Under the pieces are notes generated by a model that worked only from the letters and a program-made list of their open reading frames with translations, was not told the DNA's origin and did no database searches. A stretch of 64,000 bases of DNA, taken from Welwitschia mirabilis (lineage: Eukaryota > Gnetophyta > Gnetopsida > Welwitschiales). Within the stretch, counting starts at the first letter, position 1. Each line of letters starts with the position of its first letter. Location of the stretch: the NCBI GenBank assembly GCA_051453625.1, contig JBOZIK010000001.1, positions 234,754,782-234,818,781 of the forward strand, in the 5' to 3' direction. A program made the translations under genes and the position numbers. Shown piece after piece: positions 46,245-57,379 of this stretch.

Positions 46245-47330
46245 ACCATAGTTCTTAGTTCATATTAAATCAAGAATGTGATGCCAGTGANNNNNNNGAA
46301 TAAATTCAAAAGATTCAAAAGTTTGATATAGTGATTTTATGACAATATATAGTGAAAGACTTTTAGTGTTTTTACAAGTAAAAAGTTCTTTCAATGGACA
46401 TAAAACAGATACCTAATGGCTATAAAAATTTGCATTTTCTCATAACCAATCAATCCTTCAAAATACCAATTGATCTTACCTAGTGCTGTTACTTAAATTA
46501 ATCACTTTTGTGTTCTTTTGGTCAATCCAATTTCTTATAGCTCCANNNNNNNNNNNNNNNNNNNNNNNNNNNNNNNNNNNNNNNNNNNNNNNNNNNNNNN
46601 NNNNNNNNNNNNNNNNNNNNNNNNNNNNNNNNNNNNNNNNNNNNNTTCAAAATATCGATCGATCTTACCTAGTGCTGTTACTTAAATTAATCACTCTTAT
46701 GTTCTTTTGGTCAATCCAATTTCTTATAGCTCCATGTTTAATCAACTCCTTAGGATTTAGTTGACTACTAATTTGATCTTCCACATATCTATCTAGTTAC
46801 CTGTTTAATCCAGATAAAATCTAGTATAATGTACTACTTTAGGTCTAATGGACCCTTTAAGAATTAGGTCGACCCCTTGCTGATTGGCTGTAAAGTATTA
46901 ATGCTTAGTTGCACAGGTCTGGTTGATCCCTTAGATGTCTAGCCAACCTCTTGATGATAAGCTAGGAAGTATCAGATGTATAGTGCTTAAATCCAATTGA
47001 TCCCTTAGATGTTTGACAAATTCCTTGATAATCGGCTAAGAAGTACTAGATGCATAGGTTAACAGGTTTGGTCGACACCTTAAATATCTGGTTAAATCCT
47101 CTAAACTTCGTTTACTTTTGAGTGCTTACTTCAGTTGTACTTAATCCCTTAAAGGTTTGGTCAACTCTTTGAGAGGATATCAAAACTTGGTAGGTTTTAG
47201 GATTAAAATGTAATATAAAATACTTCAACTTCTGACCTACAAATGATCAATATTTTCTGGACAAGATAAAATGAGTTTTTCTACATAGAAAACATTAATT
47301 TGACATCAATTTGTAAATAATAATTCAATA
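46245..47330 (-). repeat. 3' LTR of the copia element, outer end missing
   Basis: Aligns with about 55003-55912 of the other LTR; the outer 460 bp (equivalent to 54541-55000) are absent. The flank at 46466-46545 is repeated at 46646-46735 around the 100-N gap, a likely contig overlap. It contains several GGTCGACCCCTT-like phrases. Confidence 0.8.
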
Positions 47331-47345
47331 ATATTTCCCTTTGAC
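47331..47345 (-). other. Polypurine tract of the copia element
   Basis: The minus strand reads TCAAAGGGAAATAT just before the LTR. It is preceded by GCTATCAATG, a context common in plant copia elements, where it usually reads AAAGGGGGAGAT. Confidence 0.7.
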
Positions 47346-47445
47346 ATTGATAGCAAATGTTTTCTTAGTTGAGGAGATTAGATTTGGGAAAAAAACTCCT
47401 CCTCACAAAATGCCTATTAACTTTTGCAAAATATTAAGCATTTTA

Positions 47446-47633
47446 TAGAAGCTTGAAGATAAGAAAAATCTGAGAGAAACACTACATCTAAAGGAGACAA
47501 GTGGCTAGTAAATGATGAAAAGGATTTGGACTCCACTTTATTTTAAAAATAGGGTCAACTAGGTTGATTTTGATAAATAAAGCAGGCCCATTAATGAATA
47601 TTTCATACTATAACCCTATACATCTAGTTTATG
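47446..47633. repeat. 188-bp direct repeat, copy 1
   Basis: Nearly identical (only a few differences) to 48951-49138. The two copies enclose the extra ORF of the copia element. This copy ends exactly at the N gap 47634-47733. Confidence 0.9.
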
Positions 47634-47896
47634 NNNNNNNNNNNNNNNNNNNNNNNNNNNNNNNNNNNNNNNNNNNNNNNNNNNNNNNNNNNNNNNNNNN
47701 NNNNNNNNNNNNNNNNNNNNNNNNNNNNNNNNNTATTACTAAAAGATGAGCTTTATAATGAGAAGTACTTATTAAGAGCAGATAAATCTGAAAGAAACAT
47801 AAACAACTAACTAATTATCCCCCTTTTGACAATAATGAAGAAGTAGAGAAATACAAGCATGAACATAAATATAGAAAGAGATCTAGTCAGATTCCT

Positions 47897-48937
47897 CTAT
47901 TTTCTCCTCTTCTGATTCTTCTTCAGAATCTTCTTCTTCTTTTTCTTCCTCTTCTTTGTTTGCTTCCAGAATAAGCATTTAGCTTCTTCTAAAGTATTAG
48001 CAATCTCATACCCAATAGTAATTATAGCTTCTTTCATATGATTGGTACAAGAGTCAATCTGCCTCAAAGATGAAATAGTCTTTTCTAGTGGAACTTACTT
48101 AGGAGAAGGAGATTTAAAGAACTTTTTAGATCTAATAAAGATATGCATGTGAGATAATGTCATATGCCCAATGGGCGGTATGGGTTGAAGGATCTCAACG
48201 TTTACATGAAATAAGATTCTATAATGATGGCACATATTTGCAATGAATACAAAGTAGGGTAGAGCCCTAGTTTTGTGATACTCCAACTGAGAAACCATAT
48301 TATTCAGTATAATAGTAGAGGCATCAATGTAATGTCTATTTTCTATCAAGTACATCAAATAGACCCTATAGTTGGAGGCCTCATCATAGTGACCCACCAA
48401 AAGAATGCAATTACAGGTAAAAACTAAGTAAAGAAATTTGCACTTTGGGGTAAGCAAAGAAATAGAAATAGTATGCTTTTAACTATGAAACTTATCATGA
48501 AGGCCTCTTATGACCTTTGCTTTATCTTTCATGGATTCATGAAGAGGCCAAAACTCTTCATAGTCTCCTCTTAGAAGATTTGCAATGCCTACAATGTACT
48601 TTGTAATAACCTTGGTCTTTTTCTTCAAGACCAGGATTTTTAAAGTACCACTATCAAGATTGTGAGAAGCAATATAAAACAACATCCTAGTAAGAAAAGG
48701 GTAAGTAGGACCTAAAACATCAAGAAAATAGAATATATCTAGATCTTATAAGAGTTGGATCACATCTCTGAGCTCCCTTAGATCTAAAGTAGCAACAGAC
48801 ATTTCCTAGTACATTGGCTTCTTCTCAAACTTCTCTTCCATCTTGTTTAAAGCTTTATCAGATATACCCTAGTAGAAAATGTAAGGATCTCTGCTAGTAG
48901 CCTCCTCTGTTCTTCTATTAGAGGGATTCTCAACCAT
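47897..48937 (-). pseudogene. Extra ORF of the copia element, 346 codons, five stops, no frameshift
   Basis: From the ATG at 48937 (MVENPSNRRTEEATSRDP) a single frame runs to a stop at 47897-47899. It is broken only by five in-frame stops (TAG, TAG, TAA in the first third, TAA at 48479-48481, TAA at 48095-48097). Each is one transition away from a Gln or Trp codon. Visible features: charged N-terminus; LDLRELRDVIQLL; a hydrophobic middle; GHYDEASNYRVYLMYLIENR; a phrase TRALPYFVFI; and a Lys-rich tail (the overlapping frame is Glu-rich). The layout, with Gly-His-x-Asp-Glu, then a hydrophobic helix, then Leu-Pro-Tyr, resembles the 'putative plant transposon protein' domains seen in other plant retroelements; this is a tentative likeness. 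Function is unknown. The start lies 13 bp from the 188-bp repeat. Confidence 0.7.
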
Positions 48938-48950
48938 TACAACTACTTGG

Positions 48951-49138
48951 TAGAAGCTTGAAGATAAGAAAAATCTAAGAGAAACACTACATCTAAAGGA
49001 GACAAGTGGCTAGAGAATAATGAAAAGGATTTGGACTCCACTTTATTTTAAAAATAGGGTTAACTAGGTTGATTTTGATAAATAAAGCAGGCCCATTAAT
49101 GAATATTTCATACTATAACCCTATACATCTAGTTTATG
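48951..49138. repeat. 188-bp direct repeat, copy 2
   Basis: Lies between the end of pol and the extra ORF. See 47446-47633. Beyond both ends the sequences diverge abruptly. Confidence 0.9.
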
Positions 49139-49753
49139 GATTTAAGTTCTGGTTGACTCGCTGAGAGATGAGTTACAATACTGTTATGATCTGGGCAACT
49201 GAGCTCTCAAGCCAGTCGACTGATTACACCTCTAGTCAATCAAATCATAGATAACTAGCTAGAGGATAGTGAGATAACCTCTAGTTCATTATGAACACGA
49301 AGAAAATTATTAAAATTTATGGGGTTTAGTAAAGATATCTGCAAGTTAATGATCTGTATTAATAAAATTCATAGTAATGTTTTCTTTTTCAACTTAATCT
49401 CTTAAAAATTGATGTCTTAGTTTAATGAGTTTAGTTTTAAAGTGTTGAATAGGATTTTTAGAAATATTCAATGCACTAGTATTATCATAGAAAATAGGAA
49501 CCTCTTCAAAAATTACACCAAATTCCTTTATCATTTCCTTTATCCAAAAGAGATGAGCACAACAACTTCTTGTAATAATATACTCAACTTCTGCTATTGA
49601 AAGGGAGATTAAATTTTGATTTTTACTAGCTCATCCCACTAAGGATGATCCTAATAGAAAACAATTACCACTTGTACTCTTTCTATCATTCTTACATCTA
49701 GCCTAATCTACATCACTAAATCCTGCAAGTTCAAAAGATGTGTTGGTTGGGTA

Positions 49754-51260
49754 TCACAAATCATAATTACATGTATCTTTTATAAATATAATTATTCTTT
49801 TTACTACTTGTAAGTGTGATTCTTTCAGTTGGATTTTGTACCTTGCACATACACCAATACTAAACATAATATTAGGTCTACTTGTAGTTAAATATAATAA
49901 AATTCTAATCATACTCCTATAAATCTTCGGATTTATGAGTTTTTCATCTTCATCTAAACTAACTTTATAAGATGTTGAAATGGGAGTGTTAGTTATTTTA
50001 GCATTCTCCAATCTAAAATGTTTGATTAAATTTTTTTGCATATTTATATTGAGAGATANNNNNNNNNNNNNNNNNNNNNNNNNNNNNNNNNNNNNNNNNN
50101 NNNNNNNNNNNNNNNNNNNNNNNNNNNNNNNNNNNNNNNNNNNNNNNNNNNNNNNNNNNNNNNNNNNNNNNNNNNNNNNNNNNNNNNNNNNNNNNNNNNN
50201 NNNNNNNNNNNNNNNNNNNNNNNNNNNNNNNNNNNNNNNNNNNNNNNNNNNNNNNNNNNNNNNNNNNNNNNNNNNNNNNNNNNNNNNNNNNNNNNNNNNN
50301 NNNNNNNNNNNNNNNNNNNNNNNNNNNNNNNNNNNNNNNNNNNNNNNNNNNNNNNNNNNNNNNNNNNNNNNNNNNNNNNNNNNNNNNNNNNNNNNNNNNN
50401 NNNNNNNNNNNNNNNNNNNNNNNNNNNNNNNNNNNNNNNNNNNNNNNNNNNNNNNNNNNNNNNNNNNNNNNNNNNNNNNNNNNNNNNNNNNNNNNNNNNN
50501 NNNNNNNNNNNNNNNNNNNNNNNNNNNNNNNNNNNNNNNNNNNNNNNNNNNNNNNNNAATCTAAAATGTTTGATTAAATTTTTTTGCATATTTATATTGA
50601 GAGATAAAATTTACATTGTTTTTTTACTTAATCTATAATCTAAGAAATATCTTCACTGCATCAAACATTCTTTTCTTAAAATGTGTTGTCATAATATTTA
50701 CAAATTCTTTTGATAAAACTTCCTTAGAAGCATCAAATATGATATCATCCACATAAATTTTTATGATGATGAAATCATTTTTCAAGTTCTTAACAAATAA
50801 AGCCTTATTTACTATTTCACAGATATAACCATTATCATTTAAAAATGTGGCTAACTTTTTATACTAAGCTCTTGGATTTTACTTTAAATCATACAAAGCT
50901 TTATTAAATCTATAAATATGATGAGATTTATAAGGATCTGCAACCCCTAATAGTAGTTCTACATACACTTCTTCATTTATGGTTTCATTTAAAAATGCAC
51001 TCTTTACATTCATTTGATATACTTTAATGTTCTTAAAGGCTAGAAATGATAAAAAAATTCTAATGCTATCAAGCCTTGCTATTCGAGCAAATGTATCATC
51101 TACATCAATGCCTTCAATTTTGTTGTAGCCTTGTGCTACTAATATTGCTTTGTTTTTTATGATATTATTTTCTTTATCATATTTGTTCTTAATGATCCAC
51201 TTAGTTCTAGTAATATTTTTGTCTTTTAGCCTTTCTACAAACTTCCAAAAATAATTTCTT
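49754..51260 (-). pseudogene. Ty1/copia RT and RNase H relic
   Basis: On the minus strand: EVYVE and NKALYDLK with a stop in the following Gln position (about 50870-50965); then IYVDDIIF with the catalytic YVDD at 50744-50755 and TTHFKKRMFD after it; then, beyond the N gap 50059-50557, the open frame 49754-50041 with MQKNLIKHFRLENAKITNTP, YRSMIRILLYLTTSRPNI and LKESHLQVVKRI. This is the standard copia order into the RNase H region. YVDD is intact, but several stops occur. The gap flanks share about 50 bp, so little may be missing. Confidence 0.88.
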
Positions 51261-51608
51261 TTAAATTATTATAATTCATCTTGAATGGTCATCATCCATT
51301 CTTCATGGAATTCAGCTTCTTCAAATTTCTTAGGTTTTATTTGTGAAACATAATAAATGTACGTACAAATGTTCTTTATTAGAGTTTGTTGTCTTTATCT
51401 TTGAACTAACTTCTCTAATAATAGATCTAAATGATGATCTTTTAGCTCTTTGAACTTTTTAGTTATGACTTCTTATGTAGGAACTTCTTCTTTTTCAGTA
51501 GACATCTATTTAATTATGAGGTACTTAGAGATATGTCTTCTTCATCATTTAAACAAATAGTTCTTGTATTAAAATCATCAATTTACACATTTATTGATTC
51601 TTCTATAG

Positions 51609-52350
51609 TTAAACTTCTCTTGTTAAAAAATAATAAGCTCTACTTATAGTTGAATATCCCAAAAATATAGCTTCATTGGCTTTAGATTCAAATTTGCCTA
51701 GATGTTCTCTATCTTTTAGTACATAACATTTACTTCTAAAGACTTTAAAATAAGAAACATTTGATTGTCTTTCTTTCAATAACTCATAAAGAGTTTTATC
51801 CATATAGGGTCTAAGATAAACTCTATTTATAATATAACATAAAATACTAACAACTTCAGCCTAAAATGATTATGGAACCTCATTATTATTTAACATAGTT
51901 CTTGCTGTTTCCTAAAGGACTCTATTCTTTCTTTTAGTAATACCATTTTATTGTGATTTTTTAGAGGCTAAAAATTTATGATTAATACCATTATAAATGA
52001 AATACTTCTTAAATAAATGATTTTTGAATTTACCACCATGATCACTTCTTATTTTATTTATGGCATAGCCTTTTTCATTTTAAATTTTATTGCATATCTT
52101 AATCCAATATTTTTAAGTTTTAAATTTATTTGAAAGAAATGTAACCTATGTATATCTAGAGAAATTATTAGCCATACTAAGAAAATAGCATTTACCTCCT
52201 AAACTTTGAGTCCGAGTGAAACCTACCAAGTTCATATGAATGAGTTCTAAAGGCATAGTTATGGAAACTTGGTTTTTACTCTTGTTTGAAGTTCTTATTT
52301 GTTTTTATTTTTGGCACACATTACAAAGATCATGTTTTTTAACATTTATT
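51609..52350 (-). pseudogene. Ty1/copia integrase relic
   Basis: At about 52200-52345 the minus strand reads DLCNVCQK (zinc-binding Cys pair), PLELIHMNLVGFTRTQSLGG and then SMANNFSRYT. In active copia integrases the first is His-Met-Asp-Leu and the second Val-Asp-Asp-Phe-Ser-Arg, so the first catalytic Asp is Asn and the second motif has lost both Asp. The open frame 51609-51803 has MDKTLYELLKERQSNVSYFK, KCYVL, LGKF and AIFLGYSTISRAYYF, the C-terminal part. The enzyme is inactive. Confidence 0.85.
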
Positions 52351-52649
52351 TTAGGAATACCTTTGACAATTTATTTTCTAGTAATAGTTTTTAAATTATT
52401 ATAATTAATATGTTTTAAACATTTATGCCAAATCTCTTCTTAATTAACATTAGAAAAATAACAAGTAGAAAACAATTGATCTATGCTATAAACATTATCT
52501 ATTCTATTTGCTTTGAGAATAACATCATTTGTTTTGTCATGTCTAACTTCACATTTAGAACTATTAAAAATGATCTTATGACCTTTGTTACAAATTTAAC
52601 TAATATTGAGTAAATTATTCTTTAAATCATTGACATACAGAACTTCATT

Positions 52650-52930
52650 TATTTTAGGTAAGTTACCTCCACTGATGCTTTTGATAACTTCTACTTTCAC
52701 TCTTTCATTATTATTAGAAGTAACTCTTCTCCATTAAAGTCATTTAACTGTTTGAATCTAGACTTGTCTCCTGTCATATGTCATAAGCAACCACTATCCA
52801 AATACTAAGAAGTGCGATTTGAAATATTAAAAGCTATCTAAATCAAAAGGATTTTTAAATCATTAGCTTTAATCCACTTAGTCCTTTTAAACTAATGTGG
52901 TATATCTCCTTTTAGAATAAATTTAAATCA
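52650..52930 (-). pseudogene. Ty1/copia protease relic
   Basis: At about 52735-52815 the minus strand reads YLDSGCL, a stop (TGA, from CGA for Arg), then HMTGDKSRFKQL. This is the copia protease active-site segment with its Asp-Ser-Gly triad intact. The surrounding domain is readable only in pieces. Confidence 0.75.
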
Positions 52931-53099
52931 AAAGTAACTAACTGAATTTAAAAATAACATTAATTTTTTAGCATTACAAAATATCTTTGAATGATCTAAC
53001 TTACTACAAAAATGACAAATAACTTTAAAAATAAATTCATTTTGTCAAGTTCCTTGATTTTGCTAACTTTGTGGTCTTTGGGGGATAAAACTAGTACCT

Positions 53100-54475
53100 G
53101 ACTTATCATAAGCCGAATTTCAAATTCTAAGCATCTATTCTAATTTAGTTAAACCACTAGAAAATTTATTAACAAAATTATATAAATATTTTAGTTGTAT
53201 AATAGGATCAAATTTTTTAGATTTAACCATTTTGTACTTTGATTTCATTTCCTCCTTTTCTTTGGTGAGAGATTTTACAATCTTGTTTAGATTATTTATA
53301 CAATTTGCCAACATTTCACACTTCAAGTATAGTTCCTGACAGGTATTTTTAAGCTTAGCTTAATCTTCTTTAATGATATATAAATCATTAGGTTTCGATG
53401 TACTAGGCAAGTTCTATAATGAAGGCGTAATTGCCATGATAGAGAGCATTCTATTTCCATTTGAATCTTGACTTGAATTACTATCATCATCCTCATCCAC
53501 ATTATCCCATGTTTCAATGAATGAAGATGTCTTTAATTTTCTTTGTACTCTTTTGTTATTTAGACACTCATTTGTCATGTGCCCAAAGCCTTTGCATGCA
53601 TAGCATTAGATCTCTTTTTCTTTGTCTTGACCCTTTTTGTACTTTGAGTGTCCTCTTCTTATACCTTTACTTGGCTCACCTTCCTTCTTTCTTCTATGAA
53701 AAAATTTCTTAAATCTTCTTGTTAAGAGATCAACTTAATTATCATCTAGATCTTCATTAGATTTCTTTGACCTACACTCTTCTTACATACACTTTAAAGC
53801 AATACCTTTCTTCTTATCCTTAGAAAATTTTAATTCATATGTTTGCAAATTACCTTGTAGTTCTTATAAAGCCATCAAATTGATGTTCTTTATTTCTTCG
53901 ATTGCTATGAATTTCGGTTTAAATCTCTTTGGAAGAGATCTCAGCACTTTTTAGACCACTTTTACTTCATCCAATTCTTCACCTAGACTTGCTATAAAAT
54001 TTACGATGTTAGTAAGCCTAGCAAATAATTATTATAAAGCCTCCTCCTTGTCTATATGAATATATTCAAATTTTGAGATAAGCATTTGGATTTTGGCCTA
54101 TTTGATAGTAGATGTTCCTTTATGTGTAACTTCAAAAATATCCCATGCCTCCTTTACATATTCATAGTTTACAATATATTTAAATTCTTTTATACAAATT
54201 ACATAAAATATAGAATTAGGAGCAAACGCATCTATAGTAGCTTTGGATCTATCAGTGGGAGATCATTGGTCTCAAGTTTTTGGAACTAAAATGGTATTAC
54301 AATTGGCATTGATTTTCATTAAAGTAGGCACAATATATCCATTGCATATAACCTATTCGATGTCCGCATTTGGAGATGTAAAAAAGATTTTCATTTAAGC
54401 TTTCTAATAAGCATAGTTTAATCCATCAAACATAGGTGAATGAGTAGTGAAAAAACCATTAGATGACTTATTCAT
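53100..54475 (-). pseudogene. Ty1/copia gag relic with intact zinc knuckle
   Basis: The ATG at 54475 opens MNKSSNGFFTTHSPMFDGLN, followed by Tyr-Ala-Tyr, a stop where Trp is expected, and MKIFFTSPNADIE: the N-terminal signature of copia Gag. Then come FARLTNIVNFIASLGEELDE (about 53960-54020), KVLRSLPKRFKPKFIAIEE and LQTYELK (the UBN2/Retrotran_gag_2 region). A complete CX2CX4HX4C knuckle, CYACKGFGHMTNEC, lies at 53564-53605. A Lys-rich coiled region (53135-53326) follows. Most breaks are stops at Trp, Arg or Gln positions. Gag packaged the RNA in the particle. Confidence 0.88.
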
Positions 54476-54526
54476 TTTTGGGTTCTAGAGTCTAGATCTA
54501 TTAGGATCTTAACACAGCTCAATAAA

Positions 54527-54539
54527 GCTTTAATATCAA
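54527..54539 (-). other. Primer-binding site, tRNA-Met type, decayed
   Basis: The minus strand reads TTGATATTAAAGC; the tRNA-Met-type site is TTGGTATCAGAGC. The three differences are G-to-A or C-to-T. It sits one base inside the LTR edge. Confidence 0.75.
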
Positions 54540-54540
54540 A

Positions 54541-55912
54541 TATAGGATCGAGTACCCTAGAGGGGAGAGTGAATAGGTTTCTAAAAATTATTCAAATAAC
54601 TTCATAATATTTACTTTACTTTAAAAAAATAATGAAAAAACTTGTGCAAAAAAAATAAAACTATTTTAAAAAATAAAATAACAAAAAACATAGAAATACC
54701 AATTAGAAGCATACAAGATTTATAGTAATTTAAGAAAACCCCCTACTCCACTCTCAATGATTAGCTTCTATCTTAATATCTGTTAATCTCTTTCAGGTAT
54801 TATAGGGTCATCTCTAATATTTACAAACATACTTTTTCTAAATGCTTAATTATAATCTTTTGCAAAATAGCGTAGCAGTGATGATGGTATACCCAAATGT
54901 ATAGGTATCACTTAATCTTTAGCTTAAGAATGGTATTGAAGCACTTCTTTAGAAAATGGTACAATATAAAAATGAAGAGTACTATAGATCTAAATACATA
55001 TGTAAAGATACCATAATTCTTAGTTTATCTTTGAATAGGAATGAGATGCGAATGAGTATAATGAATGAATCCAAAAGATTCAAAAGTTGAGTATAGTGGT
55101 TTTAACTTATGGCAATATATAATGAAAGACTTTTAGGATTTTTACATGTGAAAAAATCTTTCAACAGACATAAAAGAGATACCTAATAGCCATAGAAATT
55201 TATGTTTTAGTTATGGTCAATCAATCCCCCAAAAGTTCAGTTAACTGCACCTATTTCTTTCACTTAAATCGATTGTCCTTGTGTTATTTCAGTCAATTCA
55301 CTTTTTTATGGCTCCATGTTTGATCAATTCCTTATGATTTAGTTGACTACTCATCTAGTCATCCACATATCTATCTGGTTGCCTACTTGACCAAGATAAA
55401 ATACAACACAATATTTTACTCTTGGTCTAGTTGATCTTTTAGGAATTTAGTTGATCCCTTATTAATTGGTTGTGAAGTATTGATGCTTAATTGCATAGGA
55501 TTGGTAAACCCCTCAGATGTTTAGTCAACCCCTTGATAATCAGCTAGGAAGTATTAGATGCATAGTGCTTAAGTCTAATTAAACTCTCAGATGTCTGATC
55601 AACCCCTTAGCAATCGGCTAAGAAGTATTGGATGCATAGGTTCATAAGTCTGATTGACCCCTTAAATGTTCAATCAATTCCTTTAAATTTAGTTTACTTC
55701 TAACTGCTTACTTCAATTACATTTAACCCCTTAGAATTCTAGTTGACCCCTTAAGAGGGTATTAAAACTTAATAGAATTTAGGATCAAAATGTAATATAA
55801 AATACTTTAGCATTTGACCCGTAAATTATAGATATTTTCTTCATAATATACAACAAATTTTACTACACAAAAAACATTAGTTTGATATTAATTAGTATAT
55901 AATAATTCAAAA
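54541..55912 (-). repeat. 5' LTR of the copia element
   Basis: 1.37 kb. The plus-strand edge reads TATAGGATCG (decayed from TGTAGGATCG). The inner 0.9 kb matches the 3' LTR at 46245-47330. It ends near AATAATTCAA. The outer flank cannot be matched because the other LTR is truncated. Confidence 0.82.
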
Positions 55913-56069
55913 AAAACCTCTTTAAGTTTTTATAAGTTCTATAATAAAGTTCATATAAACCAAATTTCATTTATACTCTAAAACATCATAAGGATAAAGT
56001 AATCCTAAATTTCTATGTCTACTTTATCTTGTTGATAATTAAGGCACCTTTACAAAAATTCTACTATAT
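55913..56069. other. Spacer between copia and gypsy elements
   Basis: 157 bp of AT-rich sequence with nothing recognisable. Bases 56065-56069 (TATAT) flank the next LTR. Confidence 0.5.
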
Positions 56070-57165
56070 TGTTATGGTGCATATTTATGAAACATTTTAC
56101 ATCCTAAGTAGAATCCCATTAATCATAAATAATAATGCATAAACACAACACACTGATATAGATAGAAGTTAACCTAAATGTCATAATCCATTAAAGGTCA
56201 AAATAGAAGATAAAAGAGTTGCTTTCAAAAGAGAAATGCTTGTATTCTAATCTATAGAAAGCACTTACAATGCATGAGAGAAAAATAAAACACACTTATA
56301 CAAAGCTAATCTAGGAAAAGGAAATAACAATGCATTTAACCTAAACTACCCAAGCACAACCTTAATAAAGTTTCCCTTATAACCTATATCACAAAAGAAA
56401 TTATCACCAGATCTTAAGCAACATAAGCTATGAGGGAGAGACATATTCACATATTGAAGCATAAAAAGAAAATGTCTTGTATTAAGGATCGAACTGCATC
56501 CATGTTACAAAAGTAGTCACATCTCAATGGACGAAATGCTATCCAACATCAAGGAAAGGTCTCTCTAGAACTACAGGATAGATCTTTAGCCCTTCAATCT
56601 CTTATCATGAGAATTTTAGGTGCAAATTAAAACAAGTAGGAGTTGAAGATGAGATCTCTATTTATTAACTAAAAACACATAATAGCAAAGAGAGAAAGGC
56701 ATGGGCAAACTGTAACGGTCATGCAAAGAGGAAACAGAAATACAAGTGACTAAAGTTTTGTGAATGTTTAGTACATATGTTACAACAGTGTCATCTGGTT
56801 GATTGTCTAGACAATAGAAGAGATAATGCCACCTCATAATCAATCCACATCAGCTACCAGTTAGACTTTAATTAGCATTCAATTAACATGGTCGTTCATA
56901 CAATCGTTCAGATAATGAGATGGATGATGAAATTTAATAATTCTTTAGTTATTGCATTAGCCTCAATGTTTATAGGAAGTTATCTTTAGAAATATAAAGT
57001 ATTCATATTTGTTTAGAATGCTTGTAAATTATCATGGAGATTGTATATTTCTATCCTTTTCATTCTAGCTTTCTATTATCATAGAAACCAAGCATTCACT
57101 TATTTATTTACTTGCAAAACAACTCAAAATACACTATTAAATATATATAAGTTAGTAGTGTAACA
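56070..57165 (-). repeat. LTR, left copy of the third gypsy family
   Basis: About 1.1 kb. On the minus strand it starts TGTTACACTACTAAC at 57165. It matches 58188-59284 throughout (for example TAACCTAAATGTCATAATC, GGAAATAACAATGCA, CATAAGCTATGAGGGAGA). It carries copies of the dispersed dyad motif near 56790 and 56890. Confidence 0.85.
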
Positions 57166-57178
57166 TAGTCCCCCATTT
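57166..57178 (-). other. Polypurine tract
   Basis: The minus strand reads AAATGGGGGACTA directly before TGTTACAC of the LTR. The same junction, AAGTGGGGGACTA, occurs at 59285-59297. Confidence 0.8.
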
Positions 57179-57379
57179 AACCTTGTCAGTTCCTAATAAA
57201 ACCAGGCAGTAAACCACATTTCTGAGATAACTTATTAGACATTAAAACAACTATGATACCTACAAAAATTATCTTAGAANNNNNNNNNNNNNNNNNNNNN
57301 NNNNNNNNNNNNNNNNNNNNNNNNNNNNNNNNNNNNNNNNNNNNNNNNNNNNNNNNNNNNNNNNNNNNNNNNNNNNNNN

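Larger units (their letters stand above)
46245..55912 (-). mobile_element. Ty1/copia retrotransposon with an extra ORF behind pol
   Basis: LTRs at 46245-47330 (truncated) and 54541-55912. A decayed tRNA-Met primer site at 54527-54539 and a purine tract at 47331-47345 fix the minus strand. In reading order come Gag (54475-53100, intact zinc knuckle), protease (52735-52815), integrase (52350-51609) and RT/RNase H (51260-49754). Integrase before RT is the copia order. Between pol and the 3' LTR lies an additional ORF (48937-47897). An extra 3' ORF recalls SIRE/Maximus-type elements, but this product is not an envelope-like protein that I recognise. N gaps: 46291-46297, 46546-46645, 47634-47733, 50059-50557. 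Confidence 0.88.

Noticed and set aside
48095-48457. Calling this 120-codon frame and 48479-48685 as two separate genes
   Set aside because: They are in the same phase and belong to one 346-codon frame starting at 48937.
53521-53712. 63-codon plus-strand Leu/Phe/Ser/Cys-rich frame resembling a membrane peptide
   Set aside because: It is the antisense of the Lys-rich zinc-knuckle region of the copia gag.
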